5,506 nucleotides of DNA. It comes from an uncultured Phycisphaerae bacterium (lineage in GTDB: Bacteria > Planctomycetota > Phycisphaerae > Sedimentisphaerales > Anaerohalosphaeraceae). Positions within the stretch are counted from its first letter, which is position 1. Each line of letters begins with the position of its first letter. Under the pieces are notes generated by a model, which searched no databases, had not been told where the DNA came from, and saw nothing but the letters and a program-made list of their open reading frames with translations. Shown piece after piece: positions 1 through 4,949 of the stretch. The position numbers and the translations under genes are program-made. Location: positions 1-5,506 of the forward strand of contig CALKKA010000148.1 in assembly GCA_937995495.1 (NCBI GenBank). Reading direction: 5' to 3'.

Positions 1-1
1 A

Positions 2-211
2 GGCACGGCGGAAATTTTGACAGACCAGGCCTCAGCCTTACTGGTTGGGCCCGATGACGACGAAGCACTGACCGCGGCGATCCGACGGATGCTGACCGAC
101 CGCGAATTACGAATGCAGTTGGGACAGCGTGCGAGAATGGGTGCGATTGATAAGTTTTCGCTTTCGACAGCTGCCGCAGGCGTCGGCATGTTCTGGAAAT
201 CTTTTCTGTGA
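2..211 (+). CDS. Glycosyltransferase, GT4-type, C-terminal end (5' truncated)
   Basis: Only the last 69 residues lie in the window; the gene enters from the left edge in frame 2 and ends at TGA 209-211. The visible start GTAEIL, then ASALLVGPDDDEALTAAIRRML, is the typical C-terminal half of the GT-B nucleotide-binding domain in family 4 glycosyltransferases. There a Gly-rich turn plus Ala/Pro-Glu-Ile/Val is followed by 'G-hydrophobic-LV-x-P-x-D-x-x-x-LA-x-A-I' and closing helices (here LTDREL, RMQLGQRAR, then KFSLSTAAAGV and FWKSFL). Such enzymes transfer a sugar from a nucleotide or lipid donor to a growing glycan, often at the cytoplasmic membrane. Donor and acceptor cannot be read from this fragment. 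A TTG at 17 is an internal codon, not a start, because the family signature continues upstream of it. Family call fairly sure, specificity unknown. Confidence 0.8.
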   Translation, partial: GTAEILTDQASALLVGPDDDEALTAAIRRMLTDRELRMQLGQRARMGAIDKFSLSTAAAGVGMFWKSFL

Positions 212-212
212 C

Positions 213-251
213 GGCCAAGAGTGTTACAATTCAAGTTACAATGGCCTTTTT
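213..251 (+). terminator. Possible weak intrinsic terminator after the glycosyltransferase
   Basis: Two bases after the stop, GGCCA (213-217) can pair with TGGCC (242-246), followed directly by five T (247-251). The 24-nt loop is long and the stem only 5 bp, so folding is doubtful. The loop contains a direct repeat of GTTACAA (223-229 and 235-241), which does not pair with itself. The position fits a terminator for the glycosyltransferase, but strength is uncertain. Confidence 0.35.
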
Positions 252-269
252 ATCCTGTAAAACGGACAC

Positions 270-302
270 AAAAAAAGCCTCATAAGCTGTTCACTTACAA
301 GG
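270..302 (-). terminator. Intrinsic terminator of the tRNA-Arg transcript
   Basis: Read on the minus strand, CCTTGTAAG (302-294) pairs with CTTATGAGG (286-278) around a 7-nt loop. This gives a 9-bp stem with two G-U wobbles, then one C and seven T (276-270). It begins 13 nt after the tRNA 3' end and points the same way, so it is the natural end of the tRNA transcript. Confidence 0.75.
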
Positions 303-314
303 TTTTAATGAAAA

Positions 315-388
315 CATCCCCGACAGGAGTCGAACCTGTAACCTTCGGCTTCGGAGGCCGACACTCTATCCAATTGAGCTACGGGGAC
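315..388 (-). tRNA. tRNA-Arg, anticodon CCG
   Basis: The minus strand folds as a full cloverleaf of 74 nt. The acceptor is GTCCCCG with CGGGGAT, TA fills positions 8-9, and the D arm is GCTC/GAGT. The anticodon stem TCGGC/GCCGA holds loop CTCCGAA, so the anticodon is CCG, which reads the arginine codon CGG. The variable loop is AGGTT and the T arm is ACAGG-TTCGACT-CCTGT. The discriminator base is G. CCA is not encoded (the gene is followed by TTT), so a CCA-adding enzyme must finish the end. The first acceptor pair is G1-U72 instead of the usual G-C. CGG is the commonest arginine codon in the neighbouring coaD gene (6 of 10), so this tRNA serves a frequent codon. It has its own promoter (421-449) and terminator (270-302) and appears to be a single-gene unit. 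Confidence 0.95.
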
Positions 389-420
389 TTTGCTGCAACC
401 ATCGTCAGTTGCGGGAGGGA

Positions 421-449
421 TTTATAAGGCAAAAAGGATGCTTAGTCAA
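421..449 (-). promoter_or_regulatory. Sigma70-type promoter for tRNA-Arg
   Basis: On the minus strand TTGACT (449-444) and TATAAA (426-421) are separated by exactly 17 nt, close to the TTGACA/TATAAT consensus. Transcription should begin near 414, leaving a leader of about 25 nt before the tRNA 5' end at 388. The pyrimidine- and GC-rich stretch after the -10 (TCCCTCCCGC) occupies the discriminator position, which tunes growth-rate control in many stable RNA promoters; that role here is inference. Confidence 0.75.
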
Positions 450-579
450 CTGAAAATAATGATTGTGCCGCTGTGTAGACTGTCGGCAACAGCATAGTCT
501 TTGCACTGACAGGATATGTGTGCAGTTTCGATGAAGTGCCTAAGATTGCTGGGAATGGGCGGAACGATCTGTCAATCGG

Positions 580-1119
580 CTACATTTGCCAGTTGAGGGG
601 GTAATGGATATTTCCGGGCGAAATGGTAAATGTACGCATCAAGCTCTCGACCAAGGCACCGGTCCGCTTGAGTTGGCAGTCTGTTACCGATTCGGCGCGT
701 CCATCTGAGATCACGCATATCCGTACCAGACCATTACGGCCCTGACAAAGTCGCTGAAGTTTCCAGAATTCACCAGCCTGGATGGCGCCGTCCTCGGCCC
801 CATTGCCATTGCCAATGACAAAATGAAATTGATCCTTGGTTCCGTTGGCTAGGCCGGTCAAAAGTGCCAACTCATCGGCGTTACCGCCGGAGGTATTGCT
901 GTAATAAATTTGAACCTGATCCCAATCGGCACGCGCCTTTGTCGCTGTGTTCTTGACCGCGTTTTCTGCGGGATCCAGTCGAAGGTAACTGCTTAAGCTA
1001 TATGCCCCCCGCCCAGTGATGGGGCGATGATTATCCAATGCCATCAAAACAAGCGCACCGACCGTCATGGATGCAATAAGTGAGAACAAAACCGTGACGC
1101 TACGATTTCGAGTGGCCAT
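580..1119 (-). CDS. Membrane-anchored amidase-like protein (degenerate N-acetylmuramoyl-L-alanine amidase fold)
   Basis: The chosen start is ATG 1119-1117, with AGGGA five bases upstream, giving 179 aa. The frame stays open to an ATG at 1218, but that would add 33 residues across a possible -10 box. Residues 6-28 form one hydrophobic segment (SVTVLFSLIASMTVGALVLM), so the protein is probably anchored with its C-terminal domain outside the cytoplasm. Residues 66-178 resemble the amidase_2/peptidoglycan-recognition fold. WDQVQIYYSNTSGGNA stands where active members have W-x-x-I-V-I-H-H-S-A-T-x-x-G-N-A. QFHFVIGNGNGAEDGAIQ matches YHFVIGNGxGxxDGxI, and VRICVISDG matches G-I-G-I-C-L-V-G-D. NIHYPLNW replaces the C-terminal N-I-x-G-H-x-D. 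The first zinc histidine is Tyr72 or Tyr73, and the GAHC and GHxD signatures are absent (RLCQGR at 124-128; only His172 remains). Amidase activity is therefore unlikely; peptidoglycan binding is possible. No SD-linked neighbour follows, so it looks monocistronic. Fold call moderate, loss of the catalytic motifs clear. Confidence 0.65.
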   Translation of the reverse strand: MATRNRSVTVLFSLIASMTVGALVLMALDNHRPITGRGAYSLSSYLRLDPAENAVKNTATKARADWDQVQIYYSNTSGGNADELALLTGLANGTKDQFHFVIGNGNGAEDGAIQAGEFWKLQRLCQGRNGLVRICVISDGRAESVTDCQLKRTGALVESLMRTFTISPGNIHYPLNWQM

Positions 1120-1189
1120 ATCCGTCCCTGAATAACAATTTCCAATCCGTTGAAGCCCTGCGAGCAATCGTTGCCCGCCAGCATGGGTG

Positions 1190-1195
1190 AGTATA
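1190..1195 (-). promoter_or_regulatory. Possible -10 box for the amidase-like gene
   Basis: TATACT on the minus strand lies about 71 nt upstream of the preferred start at 1119, in an A-rich stretch. No convincing -35 element sits 16-18 nt further upstream, so this is only a candidate. If real, it excludes the longer reading from ATG 1218. Confidence 0.3.
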
Positions 1196-1274
1196 TCTTT
1201 TATTTCGGTTGTTTGCATCAGATTTATGTAGAGATTTCAATGTTTTTTTGCCGCTATAGTAAAAGCTACAAAAT

Positions 1275-1301
1275 AAATCGGCATTTGAATCGATCCGATT
1301 T
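1275..1301. repeat. Inverted repeat AAATCGG-N13-CCGATTT, possible operator
   Basis: A perfect 7-bp inverted repeat (AAATCGG 1275-1281, CCGATTT 1295-1301) has half-site centres 20 bp apart, close to two turns of the helix, as expected for a dimeric DNA-binding protein. A smaller inverted repeat AATCG-ATC-CGATT (1288-1300) overlaps its right half. It lies in the divergent control region, 22 bp before the proposed -35 region of the rightward promoter. Regulatory function is inference; no regulator is encoded in the window. Confidence 0.4.
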
Positions 1302-1322
1302 CGTGGAAGTTCTGAATTACCC

Positions 1323-1350
1323 TCGCTTTTTTTCAAAAAAGTGCTATACT
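1323..1350 (+). promoter_or_regulatory. Extended -10 promoter for the HD-like gene and coaD
   Basis: TGC followed by TATACT (1342-1350) is a full extended -10 element. The -35 region is poor (TCGCTT at 1323-1328, 16-nt spacer), as is common when an extended -10 is present. The spacer holds a T7-C-A6 tract (1327-1340) that should bend the DNA. Transcription would begin near 1357, giving a leader of about 56 nt to the GTG at 1413. Confidence 0.55.
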
Positions 1351-1352
1351 GG

Positions 1353-1374
1353 TAACGATTATAACGATAGCGAT
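1353..1374. repeat. Short 9-bp-period repeat in the leader of the HD-like gene
   Basis: TAACGAT occurs at 1353-1359 and again at 1362-1368, followed by CGATA at 1371. It sits at and just after the predicted transcription start. It may be chance or a small binding site; too short to decide. Confidence 0.25.
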
Positions 1375-1412
1375 ACGACATTCGCGGCGTTCGTTTTCAA
1401 TCGGGAGTCATT

Positions 1413-2114
1413 GTGTCGGAATTAGAAACAGTCCATCAAATTGCCCAGAAAACACTGACCTTTCCCTCTCCATCGGGCGGGCACGATGACTGGTTATGGG
1501 ACCGCACTCTTCGGATCCTTCAGAATATCGAGCACATTTGTCGGCTGCCGGAACTGGCAGAAAAAGCCATTTCGATAGACCGCTTCTGCCTGGTCGCGGC
1601 GGCTTATTTTGCAGATTCCGGTCTGGCGCACTTTGCATCGAATCAGAAAACAGGGGGGCAGCGGCCCCCAGGGGATGTGACGAGCGCCGATGTGTGCAAT
1701 GTTTCGACGCAAACTGTTTCGAATGTTTTGTCAGATGCCGTTACCGGCTCTCGGATCGATAAGATCAATAAGATCATTACCGAATCGTTCAACCGCTTCA
1801 CCGATATTACCGAGGCGATGGTCCTGTCCGACGGGCGGGGCCTGGAAGATTTAGGGGCGGCGGGTTTGCTGGGTGGGCTTCGCGGTCAGCTGATCGACGG
1901 TAAAAGTGTTTCGAGCATGCTGGGGAGCTGGAAACGCAAAATCGAATATGGGTACTGGCAGGCACGACTTAAAGAAAGCTTCCGGTTTTCTGCGGTCCGT
2001 CAGGTCGCTGAGGGGCGGTTTGCCGCCGTCGAACAATTTATGAATCAGCTTGCGACAGAAAACACCGCTGCTGACATGGAAAAGCAATTAGTGACAATGC
2101 TGGAGAAAAAATAA
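1413..2114 (+). CDS. HD-domain-like protein with degraded metal site
   Basis: This is a 233-aa soluble protein starting at GTG 1413, chosen because CGGGAG lies five bases upstream and no better start exists. The architecture recalls bacterial HD phosphohydrolases of the YedJ/YpgQ sort. An N-terminal helix region (24-46, HDDWLWDRTLRILQNIEHIC) stands where 'W-x-H-x-x-R-V' is expected. FCLVAAAYFADSG (58-70) stands where 'LAALLHDIG' is expected. EAMVLSDGRGLEDLGAAGL (134-152) resembles 'iV-x-DADrLDaiGAiGi'. WQARLKESFRFSAVRQVAEGRFAAVEQFM (182-210) resembles the closing 'KLL-x-L-...-T-...-A-x-x-R-x-x-FM' helices. The key histidines are missing: the HD pair reads Ala67-Asp68 and the upstream His position reads Trp29 or Asp30; Asp140 is kept. 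Hydrolysis by the usual mechanism is therefore doubtful. The linker at 81-87 (GGQRPPG) is encoded by a strong GC hairpin. coaD follows after 29 nt, suggesting co-transcription. Its true role is unknown. Confidence 0.7.
   Translation: MSELETVHQIAQKTLTFPSPSGGHDDWLWDRTLRILQNIEHICRLPELAEKAISIDRFCLVAAAYFADSGLAHFASNQKTGGQRPPGDVTSADVCNVSTQTVSNVLSDAVTGSRIDKINKIITESFNRFTDITEAMVLSDGRGLEDLGAAGLLGGLRGQLIDGKSVSSMLGSWKRKIEYGYWQARLKESFRFSAVRQVAEGRFAAVEQFMNQLATENTAADMEKQLVTMLEKK
1654..1669. other. GC-only hairpin inside the HD-like coding region
   Basis: GGGGGC (1654-1659) and GCCCCC (1664-1669) form a perfect 6-bp stem around the tetraloop AGCG. It encodes the Gly-Gln-Arg-Pro linker after residue 80. No T-tract follows on the plus strand, so it is not an ordinary terminator there. 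It could slow ribosomes between the two parts of the protein, or simply reflect Gly and Pro codons. Confidence 0.5.
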
Positions 2115-2143
2115 CAGGCAGCTTCTGATTGTAGGGAGAATCT

Positions 2144-2665
2144 ATGGAACACAGACCGATCATCGCTATCTTTCCCGGTTCATTTGACCCGATCACCAAG
2201 GGTCATCTTGATGTGATTCGCCGGGGCAACAAGCTGTTTGACCACCTGATCATCGCGGTCGGACAAAATCCAGGCAAGAGTGAGTTCTTTACCAAGGACG
2301 AACGGGTTGAAATGATCCAGGAACTGGTTGCCGATTTGCCGCGGACGACCGTTGAAAGCTATGACTGCCTCACGGTGAAATTTGCCGAGCAGAAAAAGGC
2401 CCAGGTCATGCTGCGCGGTATGCGGAACTTAGCGGATGTGGAATACGAATTTCAGTTGGCGATGACCAACCGGACGGTTGCGGGGATCGAAACGGTCTTT
2501 GTGATGACCAGTGAGGAATACGGCTATGTCAATTCCACGATGGTACGGCAACTGGCGCTGCTTGGTGGCGATGTTTCCAAGTTGATCCCCGAATCAGTCT
2601 ATCAAAAACTTCGACAGAATATCCAAAAAAAACAACCTGAGGTCAATCCTGATGTTCCGGAATAG
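2144..2665 (+). CDS. coaD: Phosphopantetheine adenylyltransferase
   Basis: This is the penultimate enzyme of coenzyme A synthesis. It joins 4'-phosphopantetheine and ATP to dephospho-CoA plus pyrophosphate in the cytoplasm and usually works as a hexamer. It has 173 aa, slightly longer than the usual 160 or so because of a charged tail after residue 160 (QKKQPEVNPDVPE). The start ATG 2144 has AGGGAG five bases upstream. The Rossmann-like nucleotidyltransferase fold opens with IFPGSFDPITKGHLD (9-23), containing the T/HxGH motif (Thr18, Gly20, His21) that binds ATP phosphates. FTKDERVEM (49-57) and LRGMRNLADVEYEFQLA (90-106) are family signatures for pantetheine and adenine binding. The C-terminal ATP loop, usually ISSS, reads VNST (129-132), a mild variant that keeps hydroxyls at two positions. 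It lies 29 nt after the HD-like gene and probably shares its transcript; no separate promoter is seen. Identification is secure. Confidence 0.97.
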   Translation: MEHRPIIAIFPGSFDPITKGHLDVIRRGNKLFDHLIIAVGQNPGKSEFFTKDERVEMIQELVADLPRTTVESYDCLTVKFAEQKKAQVMLRGMRNLADVEYEFQLAMTNRTVAGIETVFVMTSEEYGYVNSTMVRQLALLGGDVSKLIPESVYQKLRQNIQKKQPEVNPDVPE

Positions 2666-2693
2666 GGCAAAGAATAGTTGAAACCAAAGATTC

Positions 2694-2722
2694 AAAAAGG
2701 CCCGGATTGACTGTCCGGGCCT
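2694..2722 (-). terminator. Intrinsic terminator between coaD and the mscS-type gene
   Basis: A perfect 9-bp GC-rich stem (AGGCCCGGA 2698-2706, TCCGGGCCT 2714-2722) with a 7-nt loop is followed on the minus strand by five T (2698-2694). It lies 20 nt after the mscS-type stop and fits that gene best. It also sits 32 nt after the coaD stop; it lacks a T-tract on the plus strand, so any effect on coaD would be weaker. Confidence 0.85.
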
Positions 2723-2742
2723 GTATTGATGATTTCCAACTG

Positions 2743-3672
2743 TTACGAAGCCGGCGCACTGATCATATGCACATCCCGCTGCGGGAAGGGGATCGACAGG
2801 CCATTTTCTTCCAGAGAAACCTTTATCTTTTCGGTCAAGTCAAAATAAACATCCCAATAGTCCGATCCATTCACCCACGGGCGTACGACGAAGTTGACAC
2901 TGCTGTCGGCTAGTTCCGACACAGCGACGGTATAAGCCGGATCAGCAAGAACGCGGTTGTCGGCTTTTAGAACCGACTCAATAACCTGCCCGGCTTTTTT
3001 CAGGTCGTCATCATACGAAACACCCACTACCAGATCCACCCGGCGTGTTCCGTTGACACTGTAGTTAACAATATTACCACCGGTGACTTGTGCATTTGGA
3101 ACAATAACCCTCTTGTTATCCGGTGTATTCAAGATCGTATTGAAGATCTGGATTTCCTTGACCGTTCCCATGGCGCCGCCGGCTTCGATGAAATCTCCGA
3201 CTCTAAAGGGCTTGAAAATAATCATCAACACGCCCGCAGCAAAATTGGACAAAGACCCCTGCAGGGCTAAACCGACAGCCAAACCGGCCGCACCGATAAT
3301 TGCGATGAACGAGCCTGTTTGGACACCCAACCGGCCCAAGGCCGCAATCACCACGAAAACAAGTAGAAGGGAGTAGGTCAGGTTCTTGACAAACTTGCTC
3401 AATGTTGGATCGACCTTGGCCTTGTCCATTGTTTTTTTAATCAGGCCAGCGACACATCGAGCCACCCATCGACCGATCAGGAAGATCACTGCGGCTGAAA
3501 CCAGATTAATTAAAAACTGTACCCCGTTTTCGGCAACAAAAGTTTTGACGCTCTCGACCATCCCGCTGACCGACTGGGGTTGGCTTTCTGCTGCGCCTTC
3601 TTCGGTTGCCTCCGCGGCAAACACGCTAACACTCAAAATGGCAATTAGAAATAACAGGTATAGCTTTTTCAT
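2743..3672 (-). CDS. mscS: Small-conductance mechanosensitive channel, MscS family, with signal peptide
   Basis: A heptameric inner-membrane channel of this family opens under membrane tension and releases solutes during osmotic downshock. The start ATG 3672-3670 has AGGGAG eight bases upstream and gives 309 aa; a TTG 33 bases earlier lacks such a site and would spoil the signal peptide. Residues 1-19 look like a cleavable signal peptide (KK, hydrophobic core, SVFA then AEA), which E. coli MscS lacks. A short acidic stretch follows. TM1 is about 52-76, TM2 97-115 and TM3 121-152. TM3 has the family pore sequence GAAGLAVGLALQGSLSN; its Leu131 and Leu135 correspond to gate leucines 105 and 109 of E. 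coli MscS. The beta domain (FKPFRVGDFIEAGGAMGTV, 153-171; VPNAQVTGGNIVNYS, 191-205) and the C-terminal alpha-beta domain (to SIPFPQRDVHM) match throughout. It reads away from rmuC, ends at a strong terminator, and is probably monocistronic. A 13-codon upstream ORF lies in its leader. Identification is secure; the N-terminal processing is inferred. Confidence 0.95.
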   Translation of the reverse strand: MKKLYLLFLIAILSVSVFAAEATEEGAAESQPQSVSGMVESVKTFVAENGVQFLINLVSAAVIFLIGRWVARCVAGLIKKTMDKAKVDPTLSKFVKNLTYSLLLVFVVIAALGRLGVQTGSFIAIIGAAGLAVGLALQGSLSNFAAGVLMIIFKPFRVGDFIEAGGAMGTVKEIQIFNTILNTPDNKRVIVPNAQVTGGNIVNYSVNGTRRVDLVVGVSYDDDLKKAGQVIESVLKADNRVLADPAYTVAVSELADSSVNFVVRPWVNGSDYWDVYFDLTEKIKVSLEENGLSIPFPQRDVHMISAPAS

Positions 3673-3727
3673 GATTATAACTCCCTGATTAAAGGATTTG
3701 TTCAATTAAGAAATGTACGGAATATGC

Positions 3728-3769
3728 TTATCGAGGTGGGGCCTTGTTGAGATTCATCCTTGTAATCAT
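3728..3769 (-). CDS. Candidate 13-residue upstream ORF ahead of the mscS-type gene
   Basis: On the minus strand, AGGGAG (3780-3775) stands five bases before ATG 3769-3767, which opens MITRMNLNKAPPR and stops at TAA 3730-3728. The stop is 55 nt before the mscS-type start. The initiation context (CAGGGAG, then ATCATGA) repeats that of the mscS-type gene itself. It could be a leader peptide, a minor coding sequence or a duplicated ribosome site with no peptide role. Its two adjacent prolines before the last Arg are compatible with ribosome slowing. No attenuator hairpin is visible in the following 55 nt, so regulation is speculative. Confidence 0.35.
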   Translation of the reverse strand: MITRMNLNKAPPR

Positions 3770-3862
3770 GATTTCTCCCTGTCCGGAAAATCAAATCAAT
3801 TAATTTGTCCATAAGACACAATGTATATGTTACGTATGAAAATCCGATAAAGGAAGTTTTTT

Positions 3863-3890
3863 TTGAAAAAATCGAATATTTGCGTATAAT
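3863..3890 (+). promoter_or_regulatory. Sigma70-type promoter for rmuC-ispD
   Basis: TTGAAA (3863-3868) and a perfect TATAAT (3885-3890) are 16 nt apart. Transcription would begin near 3897, giving a short leader of about 22 nt with ribosome site AAAGGAAG (3903-3910) before ATG 3919. The -35 overlaps a T8-G-A6 tract (3857-3871), similar to the tract in the promoter at 1323-1350. Confidence 0.75.
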
Positions 3891-3918
3891 GTCCAGCATT
3901 AGAAAGGAAGAAGATTAA

Positions 3919-4944
3919 ATGTCTGAAATATTGATCGTTGTCCTGATATGCATCATGCTGGTTGTGGCGGGATTGGTTGCGGTGGTCTTAGTCGCGTTGA
4001 ATGCCACGCGGCGGGAGTCGTCGGTCCAGAGCAATAATCTGGCCCAGTTGCAGACGCAGTTTCAGGGTTTGCGGACGAATCAGGACGCCCTGAGCCAGTC
4101 GCTGGAGAAGAACCTTCGCTCCGGCCAGGAAAATATCTCTCATTTTCTGACCAACAGTCAAAAAACTTTTGGCGAACTGAAGGAACAGATCGGTAAGCTC
4201 AAAAGTGACAGTGAGCGGTTGCTTCAGGTCAGCGGTGATATCCGCAGTCTGCAAAACATCCTCAAGGCCCCCAAACTTCGCGGGCAAATGGGGGAGTACT
4301 CCCTGGCGTCATTATTAAAACAGATTCTTCCAGCGGATAGTTTCACCTTGCAGCACACCTTTTCCAATGGCAAGATCGTCGATGCTCTTATCAAACTCCC
4401 TGATTTCGCAGTGTCAATAGACGCCAAGTTCCCACTACCTGCATTCGAGCAGATGATCGCCGCCGAAGACGAAGGGGCCAAGGCCAAACTCCGTCGCCAG
4501 TTCCAGGCCGATGTCACCAAGCACATCGATAAGATCGCGGCCAGCTATATCCTCCCTGCGGAGGGAACCCTGGATTTTGCGCTGATGTATATCCCTGCAG
4601 AGAATGTCTACTATGAAACGATTGTTAAATATGGAACTGACCGAACCGACATTCTTGATTACGCGTTGGAAAAGAAAATCATTCCTATCTCGCCGAATCT
4701 GTTGTATGCGTACCTGATGACGATCGTGATGGGCCTGCACGGCCTGCAGATCGAAAAAGAGGCCGCCGCGATCCGGGTTAACCTGCAGAAACTGACCGCG
4801 GGACTCGGTAGCTTTGCAGGCAACTGGGACACGCTCGGCCGCCACCTGCGAAACGCCCAAGGACAATACGATGAGGGACAGAGCAAACTGTCAAAATTTC
4901 AGCTTCAATTGGAGCAAATCCAAAGCACTTCAGGGGAGGAATAA
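3919..4944 (+). CDS. rmuC: RmuC family protein, compact form
   Basis: RmuC proteins limit recombination at inverted repeats and have a PD-(D/E)XK nuclease-like core; the biochemical activity is poorly defined. This copy has 341 aa, shorter than E. coli RmuC (about 475). The start ATG 3919 has AAAGGAAG upstream. Residues 4-27 form an N-terminal membrane anchor. Residues 35-115 are polar, rich in Gln, Leu and Glu with heptad-like spacing, so probably coiled coil. The core begins at LKAPKLRGQMGEYSL (115-129), with the signature RG-x-x-GE (Glu126). GKIVDALIKLPD (151-162) supplies Asp155, and VSIDAK (165-170) supplies the D-x-K pair Asp168 and Lys170. FALMYIPAENVYYE (220-233) and the segment IIPISPNLLYAYLMTIVMGL (254-273) match the conserved C-terminal part. 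The closing helices (QKLTAGL...FQLQLEQI) are again coiled-coil-like. The catalytic set looks intact. ispD starts 5 nt after the stop, so the two are almost certainly co-transcribed from the promoter at 3863-3890. Confidence 0.93.
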   Translation: MSEILIVVLICIMLVVAGLVAVVLVALNATRRESSVQSNNLAQLQTQFQGLRTNQDALSQSLEKNLRSGQENISHFLTNSQKTFGELKEQIGKLKSDSERLLQVSGDIRSLQNILKAPKLRGQMGEYSLASLLKQILPADSFTLQHTFSNGKIVDALIKLPDFAVSIDAKFPLPAFEQMIAAEDEGAKAKLRRQFQADVTKHIDKIAASYILPAEGTLDFALMYIPAENVYYETIVKYGTDRTDILDYALEKKIIPISPNLLYAYLMTIVMGLHGLQIEKEAAAIRVNLQKLTAGLGSFAGNWDTLGRHLRNAQGQYDEGQSKLSKFQLQLEQIQSTSGEE

Positions 4945-4949
4945 AAAAG

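Noticed and set aside
221..427. Open frame of 68 codons on the plus strand containing SPTGVEPVTFGFGGR
   Set aside because: This is the well-known false translation of the antisense of a tRNA gene; it spans tRNA-Arg, its promoter and its terminator.
1120..1218. Longer N-terminus for the amidase-like protein from ATG 1218
   Set aside because: The added 33 residues lack a clear ribosome site and overlap a possible -10 box, while ATG 1119 has AGGGA at good spacing right before a typical anchor sequence.
1150..1425. Open frames on both strands through the 1120-1412 gap
   Set aside because: They lack ribosome sites and recognisable sequence, and they cover the promoter and inverted repeat; the composition is AT-rich non-coding.
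1651..1673. GC hairpin read on the minus strand as a terminator (TTTT follows shortly after)
   Set aside because: No minus-strand gene lies upstream of it, and the sequence is explained by Gly/Pro codons of the HD-like gene.
3702..3899. 65-codon minus-strand open frame between the mscS-type gene and rmuC
   Set aside because: It begins inside the rmuC promoter, has no ribosome site and shows no family resemblance; the short SD-linked ORF at 3769-3728 in another frame is better supported.
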